A stretch of DNA of 64,000 bases from JABJAG01 sp965222215 (lineage in GTDB: Bacteria; Pseudomonadota; Alphaproteobacteria; UBA6615): NCBI GenBank assembly GCA_965222215.1, contig OZ244931.1, forward strand, positions 1,178,001 to 1,242,000, read 5' to 3'. The position numbers were made by a program, and so were the translations under genes. Below, in pieces: positions 44,920-53,685 of this stretch. Below the pieces are notes generated by a model that was not told where the DNA came from, made no database searches, and worked only from the letters and a program-made list of their open reading frames with translations. Positions within the stretch are counted from its first letter, which is position 1. Every line of letters begins with the position of its first letter.

Positions 44920-44942
44920 CGGGCGCGGCGCAGCCGCACCCG
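44920..44942 (+). terminator. Stem-loop between acpP and fabF (attenuator-like)
   Basis: Ten-base arms CGGGCGCGGC and GCCGCACCCG pair with one G-U-type mismatch around a 3-base loop, 10 bases after the acpP stop. The following sequence has only a short GTTT, so it would be a partial terminator or mRNA 3'-end stabiliser. Confidence 0.5.
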
Positions 44943-44976
44943 ACATGACCACCGTTTAACTGCTCATCGGAATTCC

Positions 44977-46236
44977 ATGAGACGTGTCGTCGTCACAGGA
45001 ATGGGTCTGGTTACGCCGCTTGGCGTCGGGCTCGATCACAACTGGTCGCGCTTAACGGCTGGCGAGTCTGGCGCCGGGCCTATCGACAGGTTCGATGTGT
45101 CCGACCTGCCGGCCAAGATCGCGGCCCAGGTGCCGCGCGGCGATGGCTCGGACGGCACGTTCGACGCGGACGCCTACGTCTCATCGAAGGAGCAGCGCCG
45201 GATCGACGAGTTCATCGTCTACGGCATTTCGGCGGCGGTCGAGGCGGTTGAAGATTCCGGGTGGAAACCCGAGGCCGACGAGGACCAGTGGCGGACCGGC
45301 GTGATGATCGGCTCTGGCATCGGCGGCCTGCAGACGATAGCCAACGGCGCGACGCTGCTGAACGAGCAGGGACCGCGCAAGGTGGGTCCGTTCTTTATTC
45401 CTTCGGCGCTCATCAATCTGGCCTCGGGCCAGGTGTCGATCCGCTACGGGTTCAAGGGGCCGAACCACGCCGTGGTGACGGCCTGTTCGACCGGAGCGCA
45501 CGCCATCGGCGATGCGGCCCGGCTGATTGCGCTGGACGACGCCGACGTGATGGTGGCCGGCGGGGCCGAGGCGGCGATCTGCCGGATCGGGATTGCGGGC
45601 TTCGCGGCCTGCCGTGCCCTTTCGACCGACTACAACGACACGCCGGAAAAGGCGTCCCGGCCCTATGACAAGGGCCGCGACGGCTTCGTGATGGGCGAAG
45701 GCGCCGGTGTTGTGGTGCTGGAAGAGTACGAACACGCCAAGGCGCGCGGTGCGAAGATCTATGCCGAGGTGACCGGCTACGGCCTGTCGGGCGACGCGCA
45801 TCACATCACGGCGCCGTCCGAAGACGGCAACGGCGGGTTCCGCTCGATGCAGGCGGCGCTGAAGCGCGCCGGTCTGAACCCCGAGGATATCGACTATGTG
45901 AATGCCCACGGCACCTCGACGCCGCTGGGCGATGAAATCGAGCTCGGCGCGGTCAAACGGCTGTTCGGCGATCACGCTTACAATCTGTCCATGTCGTCGA
46001 CCAAGTCGGCGATCGGCCACTTGCTCGGCGCGGCCGGCGCGGTCGAGGCGATCTACTCGATCATGGCGATCAACAACGATGTCGTGCCGCCGACGATCAA
46101 CCTCGATGACCCGTCCGATGCATGCGACATCGATCTGGTGCCGCATACCGCCAAGGAGCGTAAGGTTCGCCATGCGCTCAGCAACTCGTTCGGTTTCGGC
46201 GGGACCAACGCAAGTCTCGTTTTTGCCGAGGTTTAG
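44977..46236 (+). CDS. fabF: 3-oxoacyl-ACP synthase II
   Basis: Condensing enzyme of 419 residues that elongates acyl-ACP. The nucleophile is Cys170 (VTACSTGAHAIG), with the two histidines His311 (NAHGTSTPLGD) and His348 (IGHLLGAAGAVE). The start MRRVVVTGMGLVTPLG is typical. An upstream in-frame extension to 44914 is not protein-like. It follows the acpP stem-loop. Confidence 0.98.
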   Translation: MRRVVVTGMGLVTPLGVGLDHNWSRLTAGESGAGPIDRFDVSDLPAKIAAQVPRGDGSDGTFDADAYVSSKEQRRIDEFIVYGISAAVEAVEDSGWKPEADEDQWRTGVMIGSGIGGLQTIANGATLLNEQGPRKVGPFFIPSALINLASGQVSIRYGFKGPNHAVVTACSTGAHAIGDAARLIALDDADVMVAGGAEAAICRIGIAGFAACRALSTDYNDTPEKASRPYDKGRDGFVMGEGAGVVVLEEYEHAKARGAKIYAEVTGYGLSGDAHHITAPSEDGNGGFRSMQAALKRAGLNPEDIDYVNAHGTSTPLGDEIELGAVKRLFGDHAYNLSMSSTKSAIGHLLGAAGAVEAIYSIMAINNDVVPPTINLDDPSDACDIDLVPHTAKERKVRHALSNSFGFGGTNASLVFAEV

Positions 46237-46286
46237 ATAGGCGCCGGCCTTACGACTCCCTCATTTCCGGCTAACATTGCCGTTTG

Positions 46287-47333
46287 ATGAGCGATCCTGA
46301 ACACATCGACGAAAAACCGCGAAAGCCGCGTCGACGCGTCGGCTGGGTTATCTCGCTTTTTGTCTTCGCCCTGATCGCTGTCGCCACGGTTGGCGGCGGG
46401 GCCGTCGTCATTCTCAACCGGGCCTACACAGAACCGGGTCCGCTCGCGCAGGACACCGTGGTGGTCATTCCATCGGGATCCACGGGACAGCATATTGCCG
46501 ACCGGCTGAGCGATGCCGGGATCGCCGCCGATCCACGGCTGGTACGCCTGGCGATGCGCTTTCTGGCCGACAAGCGGCCGCTGCGCGCCGGCGAGTATGC
46601 GTTCCGCGCGAATGTCAGTCTGAAGGACGCCATTGCAAAACTGCAGGACGGCGACACCGTCGTTCGCCGCGTCACGATTGCAGAGGGCCTGACGACCCGT
46701 GAGGCGCTCGCCGCCTTGAGCCTTGCGGAAGGGCTTGAGGGCCCGGTTCCTGAACCTGCCGACATCGGCGAAGGTACGCTATTGCCCGAGACCTATCATT
46801 TCAGCCTGGGCGACACGCGGGCCGATCTGGTGGGGCGCATGCAGGATGCGATGAACGAAACGGTCGCGCGTCTGTGGGCGGAACGCGCCGAGGGCCTGCC
46901 GCTCAAGACACCGGCCGAAGCGGTTGTGCTGGCCTCGATCATCGAGCGGGAAACCGCGGTGCCTTCCGAGCGGAAACAGGTCGCATCGGTCTTCGTCAAT
47001 CGACTCAATCGCGGCATGAAGCTCCAGTCCGACCCGACCGTCGCATACGGCCTGTCGACCGATGAAGGCGAGTTCTCCGGCCGGCTGCTGTTCAAGCATT
47101 TGGAAATGGACCACCCCTACAACACCTACACCCGAACCGGCCTGCCGCCGGGGCCGATCGCCAATCCGGGCGCCGACTCGATTGCCGCCGCGCTGAACCC
47201 GGCCGAAACCGGCTATTTCTACTTCGTCGCCGACGGTACGGGCGGACATGCATTTGCGAAAACGCTCGCGGAACACAACCGCAATGTCGCGAAGTGGCGG
47301 CGCATTCAGCGCGAACGGCGCAAGGCGCAGTAG
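46287..47333 (+). CDS. mltG: Endolytic murein transglycosylase MltG
   Basis: A 348-residue lytic transglycosylase that cuts nascent glycan strands. A single N-terminal membrane helix (about 14-37, after a basic RKPRRR stretch) anchors it in the inner membrane. The LysM-like region is followed by the YceG catalytic domain with ASIIERETAVPSERKQVASV (catalytic Glu) and SDPTVAYGL. The start is ATG at 46287, with a TTG three bases earlier possible. mltG after fabF is the usual alphaproteobacterial order. Confidence 0.95.
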   Translation: MSDPEHIDEKPRKPRRRVGWVISLFVFALIAVATVGGGAVVILNRAYTEPGPLAQDTVVVIPSGSTGQHIADRLSDAGIAADPRLVRLAMRFLADKRPLRAGEYAFRANVSLKDAIAKLQDGDTVVRRVTIAEGLTTREALAALSLAEGLEGPVPEPADIGEGTLLPETYHFSLGDTRADLVGRMQDAMNETVARLWAERAEGLPLKTPAEAVVLASIIERETAVPSERKQVASVFVNRLNRGMKLQSDPTVAYGLSTDEGEFSGRLLFKHLEMDHPYNTYTRTGLPPGPIANPGADSIAAALNPAETGYFYFVADGTGGHAFAKTLAEHNRNVAKWRRIQRERRKAQ

Positions 47334-47359
47334 CGCGCGCCCGTACGACGCAGATTGAG

Positions 47360-47430
47360 CCCGGGAAAGCCCTCGCATGGATTGCGGCACGTGGGACGAG
47401 CCGTCATACTCTTGAACGAATTTTCCCGGG
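47360..47430 (+). promoter_or_regulatory. Long-range inverted repeat that would mask the hupE ribosome binding site
   Basis: CCCGGGAAA at 47360-47368 is perfectly complementary to TTTCCCGGG at 47422-47430, which abuts the GGGGGAA ribosome binding site of the HupE-like gene. The 53-base interval can fold further. This is the layout of a translational switch (riboswitch-like). I see no recognisable cobalamin B12 box, so the ligand, if any, is unknown. Confidence 0.4.
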
Positions 47431-47440
47431 GGAATTAGGC

Positions 47441-48085
47441 ATGAATGCAAAGTTTCAATCGATGGCGCGGCGCGGATCGGCACTGGCTGCGGGTTTGGCG
47501 GTTCTCACGGTTGCCGCACCGGCCTTCGCGCATCATCCCATGGGCGGGGGGACGCCATCGAATTTCTTTGAAGGCCTCCTGTCCGGTGTGGGTCATCCGA
47601 TCATCGGGATCGACCATCTCGCGTTCGTTATTGCGGTCGGCCTTGCCGCCTCGTTCCTGGCGCGCGGCCTCGCAATGCCGGCCTTCTTTGTCGGGGCCAC
47701 AATCCTTGGGACGGTTGTTCATCTTTTTGCCGTGAACCTGCCGATTGCAGAGGTCGTGATTTCCGCGTCCGTGCTGTTGATCGGGGCCATGGTCTTCACG
47801 AGCCGTGTGCTGCCGGTTCTGCTCTGGGCGGGATTGTTCGTCGGCGCCGGAATTTTCCACGGCTATGCCTATGGCGAGGCCATCGTCGGTGCCGAGCCGA
47901 CGCCGCTGGCGGCCTATCTCGCCGGTTTTGCGATCACCCAGTACCTGATAGCCGCCGGGGCCTGCCTGTTCGCCCGCCGCGTGGCGAAAACCGTGGATGC
48001 GAAGCCGGTTCAGACCCGCATCGCCGGCGGCTTTGTCGCGGGCATCGGGTTCGTCTTCCTGTTCACGGCCGTCTCGCCGTTCTAG
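47441..48085 (+). CDS. HupE/UreJ-family metal transporter-like protein
   Basis: A 214-residue membrane protein with a signal peptide (about 1-27, ending AFA) directly followed by a His-rich start HHPMGGG. About six helices follow, and the family motif GHPIIGIDHLAFVIAVG carries His and Asp residues expected to bind Ni2+ or Co2+. FHGYAYGEAIVGAE is the second signature. HupE/UreJ proteins import nickel or cobalt. No urease, hydrogenase or cobalamin gene is adjacent. Its leader carries an inverted repeat that could control translation. Confidence 0.88.
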   Translation: MNAKFQSMARRGSALAAGLAVLTVAAPAFAHHPMGGGTPSNFFEGLLSGVGHPIIGIDHLAFVIAVGLAASFLARGLAMPAFFVGATILGTVVHLFAVNLPIAEVVISASVLLIGAMVFTSRVLPVLLWAGLFVGAGIFHGYAYGEAIVGAEPTPLAAYLAGFAITQYLIAAGACLFARRVAKTVDAKPVQTRIAGGFVAGIGFVFLFTAVSPF

Positions 48086-48115
48086 CGTATCCGGAGCGGA
48101 CTGGCCGGACGATCC

Positions 48116-48922
48116 TCAGATCTTCCGGCCGGGCTGCGCCATCACCTGATCGAACACGCGATTGTAGCCGCCGAAGTCGGTGAATCCGCCATCGACGGCG
48201 ATGTCGTGTCCGGTGATGTAGGCGGAATCGTCGCTGACAAGAAACAGGACGACTGAAGCGATCTCCTCGGGCCTGGCGCCGCGGCCCATCGGGGTCTGGT
48301 CGCCCAGCGCGTCGATGAAGTCGTCCGAACCCTCCACGAGCGGTGTCAGGACAAGGCCCGGTGCGACCGTGTTCACCCGGATCCCCCATTCCTGAAGGGT
48401 CATCGCGGCGCTTTTCGTGATCCCGCGAATACCCCATTTCGACGTGCTGTAGGCCGCCGCGAAATGCCCCGTCATGCCGGCGATGGAGCCCGTGTTGACG
48501 ATGGCGCCCCCGCCGCTGTCGCGGATCAGCGGTGCGGCGGTCTTGATGCCCAGGAACGGCCCGGTCAGGTTCACAGACATCACCCGGTTCCAGTCCTCGA
48601 CCGAAGTGGTCAGCACGTTCTCGCTGCGCAACGCGACACCGGCGTTGTTGACCAGGATGTGCAGTTCGCCGAATTCGTCGGCGATGCCGTCGACCACGGA
48701 TTTCCAGTTTTCCTCGTCGGCAACGTCGAGATGGCGGTAGTGCGCGTCGCCGCCGGCTTCGCGGATGCCCTGCGCCACGGCTTCGCCGGATTCGTCCTGG
48801 ATGTCGGCCAGAATAACCCGCGCGCCGGCTTGCGCGATCAGGCGTGCCTCCGCGGCGCCCTGGCCGCCGTCGACACCCGCGCCGGTTACGAGCGCGGTCT
48901 TGTTCTTGAGCTTCTGGTCCAT
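48116..48922 (-). CDS. Short-chain dehydrogenase (hydroxysteroid dehydrogenase-like)
   Basis: SDR of 268 residues. The cofactor loop TGAGVDGGQGAAEARLI departs from the usual TGxxxGIG in the manner of 3-alpha/20-beta-hydroxysteroid dehydrogenase-like SDRs. LVNNAGVALRSE, GSIAGMTGH, YSTSKWGIRGI (Tyr-x-x-x-Lys near 158-162) and VNTVAPGLVLTPL complete the family. The C-terminus is longer than usual (FGGYNRVFDQVMAQPGRKI). Substrate unknown. It lies convergent with the HupE-like gene and 21 bases downstream of another SDR gene. Confidence 0.9.
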   Translation of the reverse strand: MDQKLKNKTALVTGAGVDGGQGAAEARLIAQAGARVILADIQDESGEAVAQGIREAGGDAHYRHLDVADEENWKSVVDGIADEFGELHILVNNAGVALRSENVLTTSVEDWNRVMSVNLTGPFLGIKTAAPLIRDSGGGAIVNTGSIAGMTGHFAAAYSTSKWGIRGITKSAAMTLQEWGIRVNTVAPGLVLTPLVEGSDDFIDALGDQTPMGRGARPEEIASVVLFLVSDDSAYITGHDIAVDGGFTDFGGYNRVFDQVMAQPGRKI

Positions 48923-48943
48923 GGGTGTCTCCGGGCAAGCGGG

Positions 48944-49669
48944 TCAGAATATCGAAAGGATGCGTACGCCAATATACATCGGCAGGGGGAACGCAATGAC
49001 ACGCCGGTTGCGGGACAGACCCTTGCAAATCCTGCGGGCGGCGCGATCCACGTCCATGAGCAGGGGCATGTGAAAATCATTTGCGTCCGTCATGGGGGAG
49101 CGCACGAAACCCGGGCAGATGACGCTGACACCGATCCCGTCGCGGCGAAGCGACCGGCGAAGCGCTGCCCCGTAAAACCGCACCGCCGCCTTGCTGGCGC
49201 AATAGGCGGGCGCGTCGGCGAAGGGGCGAAAGCCCGCGAGGCTCGACATCAGGGCGATCTGCCCGCGCTGTCGCGGCCGCATTCTGGCCAGCGCCGGTTC
49301 GACCGTGTGGGCGACACCATCGACGTTGGTTGCGTAGATCTCCGCGTCGCTCGCTTTCGGCGCGTCGGCGGACTTGCGCGCGCTGGCCGAAATGCCGGCA
49401 TTCGCCACCACGAGGTCCAGCGGGGCCGTATCGTCGCTTTCCTCGATCCAGCGCTGCATGGCCGCGCGATCGGTGACGTCGAGAGCCGCGGTCGTGCATT
49501 CCGCGCCGCACGCCCGGGCGTTCCGCGCGACCGCCTCCAGACGCTCGAGGTTTCGTCCTCCGAGCGCCAGCCGGGCTCCGGGGCGCGCGTAGGCCAGCAC
49601 AAGTGCTTCGCCGATACCGCTGGAGGCGCCGGTGATGAGGATACTGGTCGGGGATTCGAATGCCGTCAT
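48944..49669 (-). CDS. Short-chain dehydrogenase with hydrophobic C-terminus
   Basis: SDR of 241 residues. ITGASSGIGEALVLAYAR, VVANAGISASAR, SSLAGFRPFADAPAYCASKA (Ser, Tyr, Lys triad near 138-156) and VICPGFVRSPM are present. The last 20 residues (FPLPMYIGVRILSIF at the end) are hydrophobic and may associate with the membrane, as in several DltE/YbbO-like SDRs. I chose ATG 49669 over 49693. It is probably co-transcribed with the next SDR. Confidence 0.88.
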   Translation of the reverse strand: MTAFESPTSILITGASSGIGEALVLAYARPGARLALGGRNLERLEAVARNARACGAECTTAALDVTDRAAMQRWIEESDDTAPLDLVVANAGISASARKSADAPKASDAEIYATNVDGVAHTVEPALARMRPRQRGQIALMSSLAGFRPFADAPAYCASKAAVRFYGAALRRSLRRDGIGVSVICPGFVRSPMTDANDFHMPLLMDVDRAARRICKGLSRNRRVIAFPLPMYIGVRILSIF

Positions 49670-49802
49670 CGCCGGGTTTCCCGGCGGACGCACTGGGTTC
49701 GCCCGCCTTGTTGGTGATCGGTGCCCAAGCTATAAGGCGCGCCATGAAAACAACAGCCCCGAGCGCGCGCCGCATCTGCGCCGCGATTGCCGTTTCAGCA
49801 CT

Positions 49803-50693
49803 ATGACCCTTCAGAGCATGACCGGATTTGCCCGCGCCGGCGGGCAGGACCCCCGTTTCTCCTGGGTCTGGGAGGGCCGCAGCGTCAACGCCAAAGGCCT
49901 GGATATCCGCGCAAGGGTGCCGGGCGGGTACGAGGCGGTCGACCAGGCCGTCCGGGCGAAGGCGGCGAAGCTTTTCACGCGCGGCAACGTCACGCTCGGG
50001 CTGTCGCTGGACCGTGCCGGGCAGGCTTCCGCCGGCTACCGGATCAATCGGGAATTGCTGGACACGGTGCTGGAGTTGCGTCGCGAACTGGCGGGCGAGA
50101 TTGCCGATGCCCCGCCGTCGCTGGAGGGGCTTCTGGCGATCCGGGGCATGCTCGAAGCGACCGAGGACGAGGAGACGGACGAGGAGGTCGCGGCGCGGCA
50201 CGCGGCGATGATCGCGGACGGCGGGGAGATGCTGGACGGTCTGGCGGCCGCGCGCGTGGCCGAGGGACAAAAGCTCGAAGCCGTGCTCAACGAGCATCTC
50301 GTGGTGCTCGACGGACTTGTCGATGCGGCCACGGCCACGGCCGCCGCCCAGCCGGACGCGATCCGGGCCCGGTTGCAGGCGATGCTGGCGGAACTGATCG
50401 ATGCCGACGCCCGGCTGCCGGAAGAACGGCTGGCCCAGGAGGCCGCATTGCTTGCGGGCAAGGCCGATGTGCGCGAGGAACTCGACCGGCTGCGCGTTCA
50501 CATTGCGGCTGTCGAGGAGCATTTGCAGGCCGGCGAGCCGGTCGGCCGGAGGCTCGATTTCCTCTGTCAGGAACTCAATCGTGAGGCGAACACCCTTTGC
50601 TCGAAATCGGCGGATGTCGACCTGACTCGGGTCGGACTTGATATGAAGGCCACCATCGAGCAGTTCCGCGAGCAGGTCCAGAACGTCGAATAG
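49803..50693 (+). CDS. yicC: YicC family endoribonuclease-like protein
   Basis: A 296-residue YicC protein. It opens with the family SMTGFARA, has a long helical middle with acidic EATEDEETDEEVAARHAAM, and ends in the DUF1732 block RRLDFLCQELNREANTLCSK, then KATIEQFREQVQNVE. In E. coli YicC has RNase activity and acts on the sRNA RyhB. It is next to gmk, separated by 8 bases, the conserved yicC-gmk pair. Confidence 0.93.
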   Translation: MTLQSMTGFARAGGQDPRFSWVWEGRSVNAKGLDIRARVPGGYEAVDQAVRAKAAKLFTRGNVTLGLSLDRAGQASAGYRINRELLDTVLELRRELAGEIADAPPSLEGLLAIRGMLEATEDEETDEEVAARHAAMIADGGEMLDGLAAARVAEGQKLEAVLNEHLVVLDGLVDAATATAAAQPDAIRARLQAMLAELIDADARLPEERLAQEAALLAGKADVREELDRLRVHIAAVEEHLQAGEPVGRRLDFLCQELNREANTLCSKSADVDLTRVGLDMKATIEQFREQVQNVE

Positions 50694-50701
50694 GGGTGGC
50701 G

Positions 50702-51355
50702 ATGGGCGACGACAACGACAGTGGTCTGAACATCAAGCGGCGCGGGCTCATGCTGGTGCTGTCTTCGCCGTCCGGCGCGGGCAAGACATCGATCTCGCGC
50801 GCGCTTCTTGAAGACAACGACAATCTCTACATGTCGATTTCGGCGACGACGCGCCCGCGCCGTCACGGCGAGGTGGATGGCGAGCACTACCGCTTCGTCG
50901 ACAAGACCGAGTTCGATCTTATGGTGAACCGTCAGGAGCTGCTCGAATACGCGAAGGTGTTCGACCACTACTACGGAACGCCGCGCGGCCCTGTGGAGGA
51001 AGCGCTGAGCGCCGGGCAGGACGTGCTGTTCGATATCGACTGGCAGGGTACCCAGCAACTCGACGAGCACGCGCGTGACGACCTGGTGAGTGTGTTCATT
51101 CTCCCGCCCTCGACGGCGGAGCTGGAGCGCCGGCTGAACACGCGCGCGCGCGACAGCGCCGATGTGATTGCCAATCGCATGGCCAAGGCAGCGGACGAGC
51201 TAAGTCATTGGTCTGAATACGATTACGTCGTCGTCAACGAGAGCTTCGATGACAGCGTGAAGCAGGTTCAGGCCATTCTGGAGGCCGAGCGTCTCAAGCG
51301 GACGCGTCAGGAAGGCCTTTCGGATTTCGTGCGTTTGCTCCGGCAGGGCCAGTAG
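50702..51355 (+). CDS. gmk: Guanylate kinase
   Basis: Phosphorylates GMP to GDP, 217 residues. The P-loop is SSPSGAGKTSISRALL near 19-34. The GMP-binding segment includes TTRPRRHGEVDGEHYRFVD and YAKVFDHYYGTPRGPVE, and the end is a standard LID region with DFVRLLRQGQ. The ATG at 50702 has AGGGG 5 bases upstream. A GTG at 50696 is less likely. It acts downstream of GuaA in the GTP route. Confidence 0.97.
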   Translation: MGDDNDSGLNIKRRGLMLVLSSPSGAGKTSISRALLEDNDNLYMSISATTRPRRHGEVDGEHYRFVDKTEFDLMVNRQELLEYAKVFDHYYGTPRGPVEEALSAGQDVLFDIDWQGTQQLDEHARDDLVSVFILPPSTAELERRLNTRARDSADVIANRMAKAADELSHWSEYDYVVVNESFDDSVKQVQAILEAERLKRTRQEGLSDFVRLLRQGQ

Positions 51356-51494
51356 CTTCGCGCGCCTCTTCCTTTAGAAGCACCGAAAGCTTCCGGATCG
51401 AATCGCGCCGGCAGAACGGCAGGCCGAGCCGGGCATATTCGGGCTCGTGGGTGCGGTGCCGGAAGCCCGGTGTGTTCTTGTCGGTATTTGCCAC
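51294..51494 (-). CDS. Possible small basic protein between gmk and rsmA
   Basis: A GTG-started 66-residue reading frame on the minus strand, covering the 171-base gap between the convergent gmk and rsmA genes and running 62 bases into the gmk 3' end. It would encode HEPEYARLGLPFCRRDSIRK and LSVLLKEEAREA, a helix-like composition, with no recognised family and no clear ribosome binding site. It may be a chance frame. Confidence 0.22.
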   Translation of the reverse strand: MANTDKNTPGFRHRTHEPEYARLGLPFCRRDSIRKLSVLLKEEAREATGPAGANARNPKGLPDASA

Positions 51495-51526
51495 GTCGAA
51501 CTCTCCGTATTGCCGTGCGTCCGGGC

Positions 51527-52393
51527 CTATCTTGCGCGCCCTGACGGAACTTGGCCAGCGGTGCCGCCACGGTTGCGGAAAGCGCGGGCCAGCGCGCAGA
51601 ACTGCTCGATCTCCAGGTCTTCGGCGCGGGCATCGTCGGCCACGCCGGCGGCAGCCAGCAACTCCGCTCCGCCGACGGACGACAGCGCGCGCCGCAGCAT
51701 CTTCCGGCGTTGCCCGAACGCGGCGCGGGTAACGAGTTCCAGGTCCTCCCGGATCGCCTCGCCGCGCGGCGTCTTGCGGACCGGCATGTCTACGACCGAT
51801 GAGTTGACGTTCGGCGGCGGCACGAAGGCCGATGCCGGTACGTCGAACGCGATGCGCGCGTCGGTCAGCCACTGCGAGATCACCGACAGCCGTCCATAGG
51901 CTTTGGAGCGGGGCACCGCGACGATGCGCTCGGCGACCTCTTTCTGGAACATCAGGGTGAACCCCAGGAACGCATCGGCCCGGGCGAGCCATTCGATGAG
52001 GAGCGGGGTTCCCACATTGTAGGGAAGGTTCGCGACGATGCGCCGGGGCGCGGGCACGGCCTTCGTGAGGTCGAGGCCCAGCGCGTCGGCGTCGATGACA
52101 GTCAGGCGGCCGTCCGCGTGCTGGGCGAGGTCGCGAAGTGCTGCCACGGCGCGCGGGTCGCGTTCCACGGCGTAGACGTGCTGCGCGCCGGTTTCCAGGA
52201 GCGCGCGGGTTAGGCCGCCCGGGCCCGCGCCGATCTCGATTACGTTCTGGCCGGCAACATCTCCGGCGGCGGACGCGATCCGCCGGGTGAGGTTCAGGTC
52301 GAAAAGAAAGTGCTGGCCGAGCGATTTCTGTGCGGCGATATCGAACCGCCCCACGACCTCGCGCAGCGGCGGAAGCCGGTCGGCGTCAAACAC
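51527..52393 (-). CDS. rsmA: 16S rRNA (adenine1518/1519-N6)-dimethyltransferase
   Basis: KsgA/RsmA of 288 residues, dimethylating the last helix of 16S rRNA. QKSLGQHFLFDLNLTRRI, the SAM motif EIGAGPGGLTRALLE and the catalytic NLPYNVGTPLL are canonical. The GTG at 52393 overlaps the surA stop by 8 bases and is the best start, because ATG codons upstream would lie well inside surA. pdxA, normally between surA and rsmA, is absent. Confidence 0.95.
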   Translation of the reverse strand: MFDADRLPPLREVVGRFDIAAQKSLGQHFLFDLNLTRRIASAAGDVAGQNVIEIGAGPGGLTRALLETGAQHVYAVERDPRAVAALRDLAQHADGRLTVIDADALGLDLTKAVPAPRRIVANLPYNVGTPLLIEWLARADAFLGFTLMFQKEVAERIVAVPRSKAYGRLSVISQWLTDARIAFDVPASAFVPPPNVNSSVVDMPVRKTPRGEAIREDLELVTRAAFGQRRKMLRRALSSVGGAELLAAAGVADDARAEDLEIEQFCALARAFRNRGGTAGQVPSGRAR

Positions 52394-53684
52394 GCAGGTC
52401 GACGAAGGCGGCGCGGCGAAGATCGCGCAGGTAACGGCGCGAGAGCATGCCGACACGTTCGCGCAGAAGCGTCTGGCGTATCTGGTCCCGGTCCGGCCCG
52501 AGGTTTTCCTGCCGCTCGCATACCATCACGACCTGCACGCCGGCGGGCTGGCGAACGGGGGCGCTTGGCTGGCCGACGGGAAGCGTCGACGCGAGTTCGC
52601 GCAACTGAGGAGCGAGGTCCTTCAGCTTGAACTGCGCCGGGTCGCTCGGTTGCGGTGTGCCCGCTTCCTCGGCCGCCGCTGCGAAGTCCGGGCAACCGTT
52701 CACGCCGGCGGAGGCGGTTTGCGCGCGTGCCAGCGTGGCATCGATTTCAGATTGCGGTGCCGCGCTATCCAGCAGGAAAAGCATCTGGCGCAGTTTCACG
52801 ATGCGCTCGGTTTCCTGCGGCGGCTCGTTCGTGCGTTCCTCGAAGACGGTCACGATCTGGATGCCGTCCGACGTATCCAGCGGGTCTGAAACCTCGCCCG
52901 GGTTGAGCGTGGATATTGCCTGGTTGAGAACCGGCTCCAGTTCGCCCGGCTGGATCCAGCCCACGTCACCCCCGGTCGCCGCCGTCGCGCTCTTCGAGAA
53001 CTGGCGCGCGATGGCCGAGAAGTCGGCGCCGGAGCGGATTTGCTGGACCAGGCGTTTGGCGAGGTCGCGAATATCGCCGCTGTCCGCCGGATTGTCGACG
53101 GGAAGCAGGATTTCGCCGACCCTGAATTCGGTCACGCCGCGGCTGGCCTCGACACGGGCGATGACGTCGTCGATTTCCTCGTCGCCGATTTCGATCGTGG
53201 GAACGACCGTGCGCGACAGAAGCTTTTGCCAACCGATGTTGGCCCGGATTTGCGCGACGGCCGCCTCTACGGATACACCCCGGCTGCGAAGGAATTCTTC
53301 GAAGCGGCCGGGCGGAATATTGTTCGATTGTTCGATCCGTCCGATGGCGTCGTCGATTTCCCGCTGGTTCACGCGGATATTGAGGCGTTCGGCCTCCTGG
53401 TTCTGCAGTGCCTCGTCGATCAGGCTGCGCAGAACCTGCGGTGCAATCCGGCGTTGCGTCTCGGCCGTGTTGGGCAGGCCCGACGAGGAGATGACGATCT
53501 GCACGCGCTGCTGAACGTCGAAGACGGAAATCACCTCTTCGTTCACGACCGCCGCGATACGCTGCACGTCCTGCGCCGAAGCCGCGCCGGCGAATGCCAG
53601 AAAGAGAACCGGCAGACACGCGGCTCGTGCCGCCTGTACGAGTTTCGCAACCATTTCCGTGCGTCCGATTGAAATGCTTTTCAT
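52386..53684 (-). CDS. surA: Periplasmic peptidyl-prolyl isomerase SurA
   Basis: Periplasmic chaperone for outer-membrane proteins, 432 residues. It has a signal peptide to about residue 37 (ASA), a SurA_N helical domain (VVNEEVISVFDVQQRVQI) and one parvulin domain (GVTEFRVGEILLPV to GIQIVTVFE, about 183-290) with GGDVGWIQPGEL. A second, more diverged parvulin-like part follows. It starts 1 base after the lptD stop, so it is coupled with lptD, whose product is its known client. Confidence 0.93.
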   Translation of the reverse strand: MKSISIGRTEMVAKLVQAARAACLPVLFLAFAGAASAQDVQRIAAVVNEEVISVFDVQQRVQIVISSSGLPNTAETQRRIAPQVLRSLIDEALQNQEAERLNIRVNQREIDDAIGRIEQSNNIPPGRFEEFLRSRGVSVEAAVAQIRANIGWQKLLSRTVVPTIEIGDEEIDDVIARVEASRGVTEFRVGEILLPVDNPADSGDIRDLAKRLVQQIRSGADFSAIARQFSKSATAATGGDVGWIQPGELEPVLNQAISTLNPGEVSDPLDTSDGIQIVTVFEERTNEPPQETERIVKLRQMLFLLDSAAPQSEIDATLARAQTASAGVNGCPDFAAAAEEAGTPQPSDPAQFKLKDLAPQLRELASTLPVGQPSAPVRQPAGVQVVMVCERQENLGPDRDQIRQTLLRERVGMLSRRYLRDLRRAAFVDLRV

Positions 53685-53685
53685 C

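Noticed and set aside
47334..47440. Cobalamin riboswitch before the HupE-like gene
   Set aside because: The leader is only about 100 bases and shows no B12 box. Only the inverted repeat is reported.
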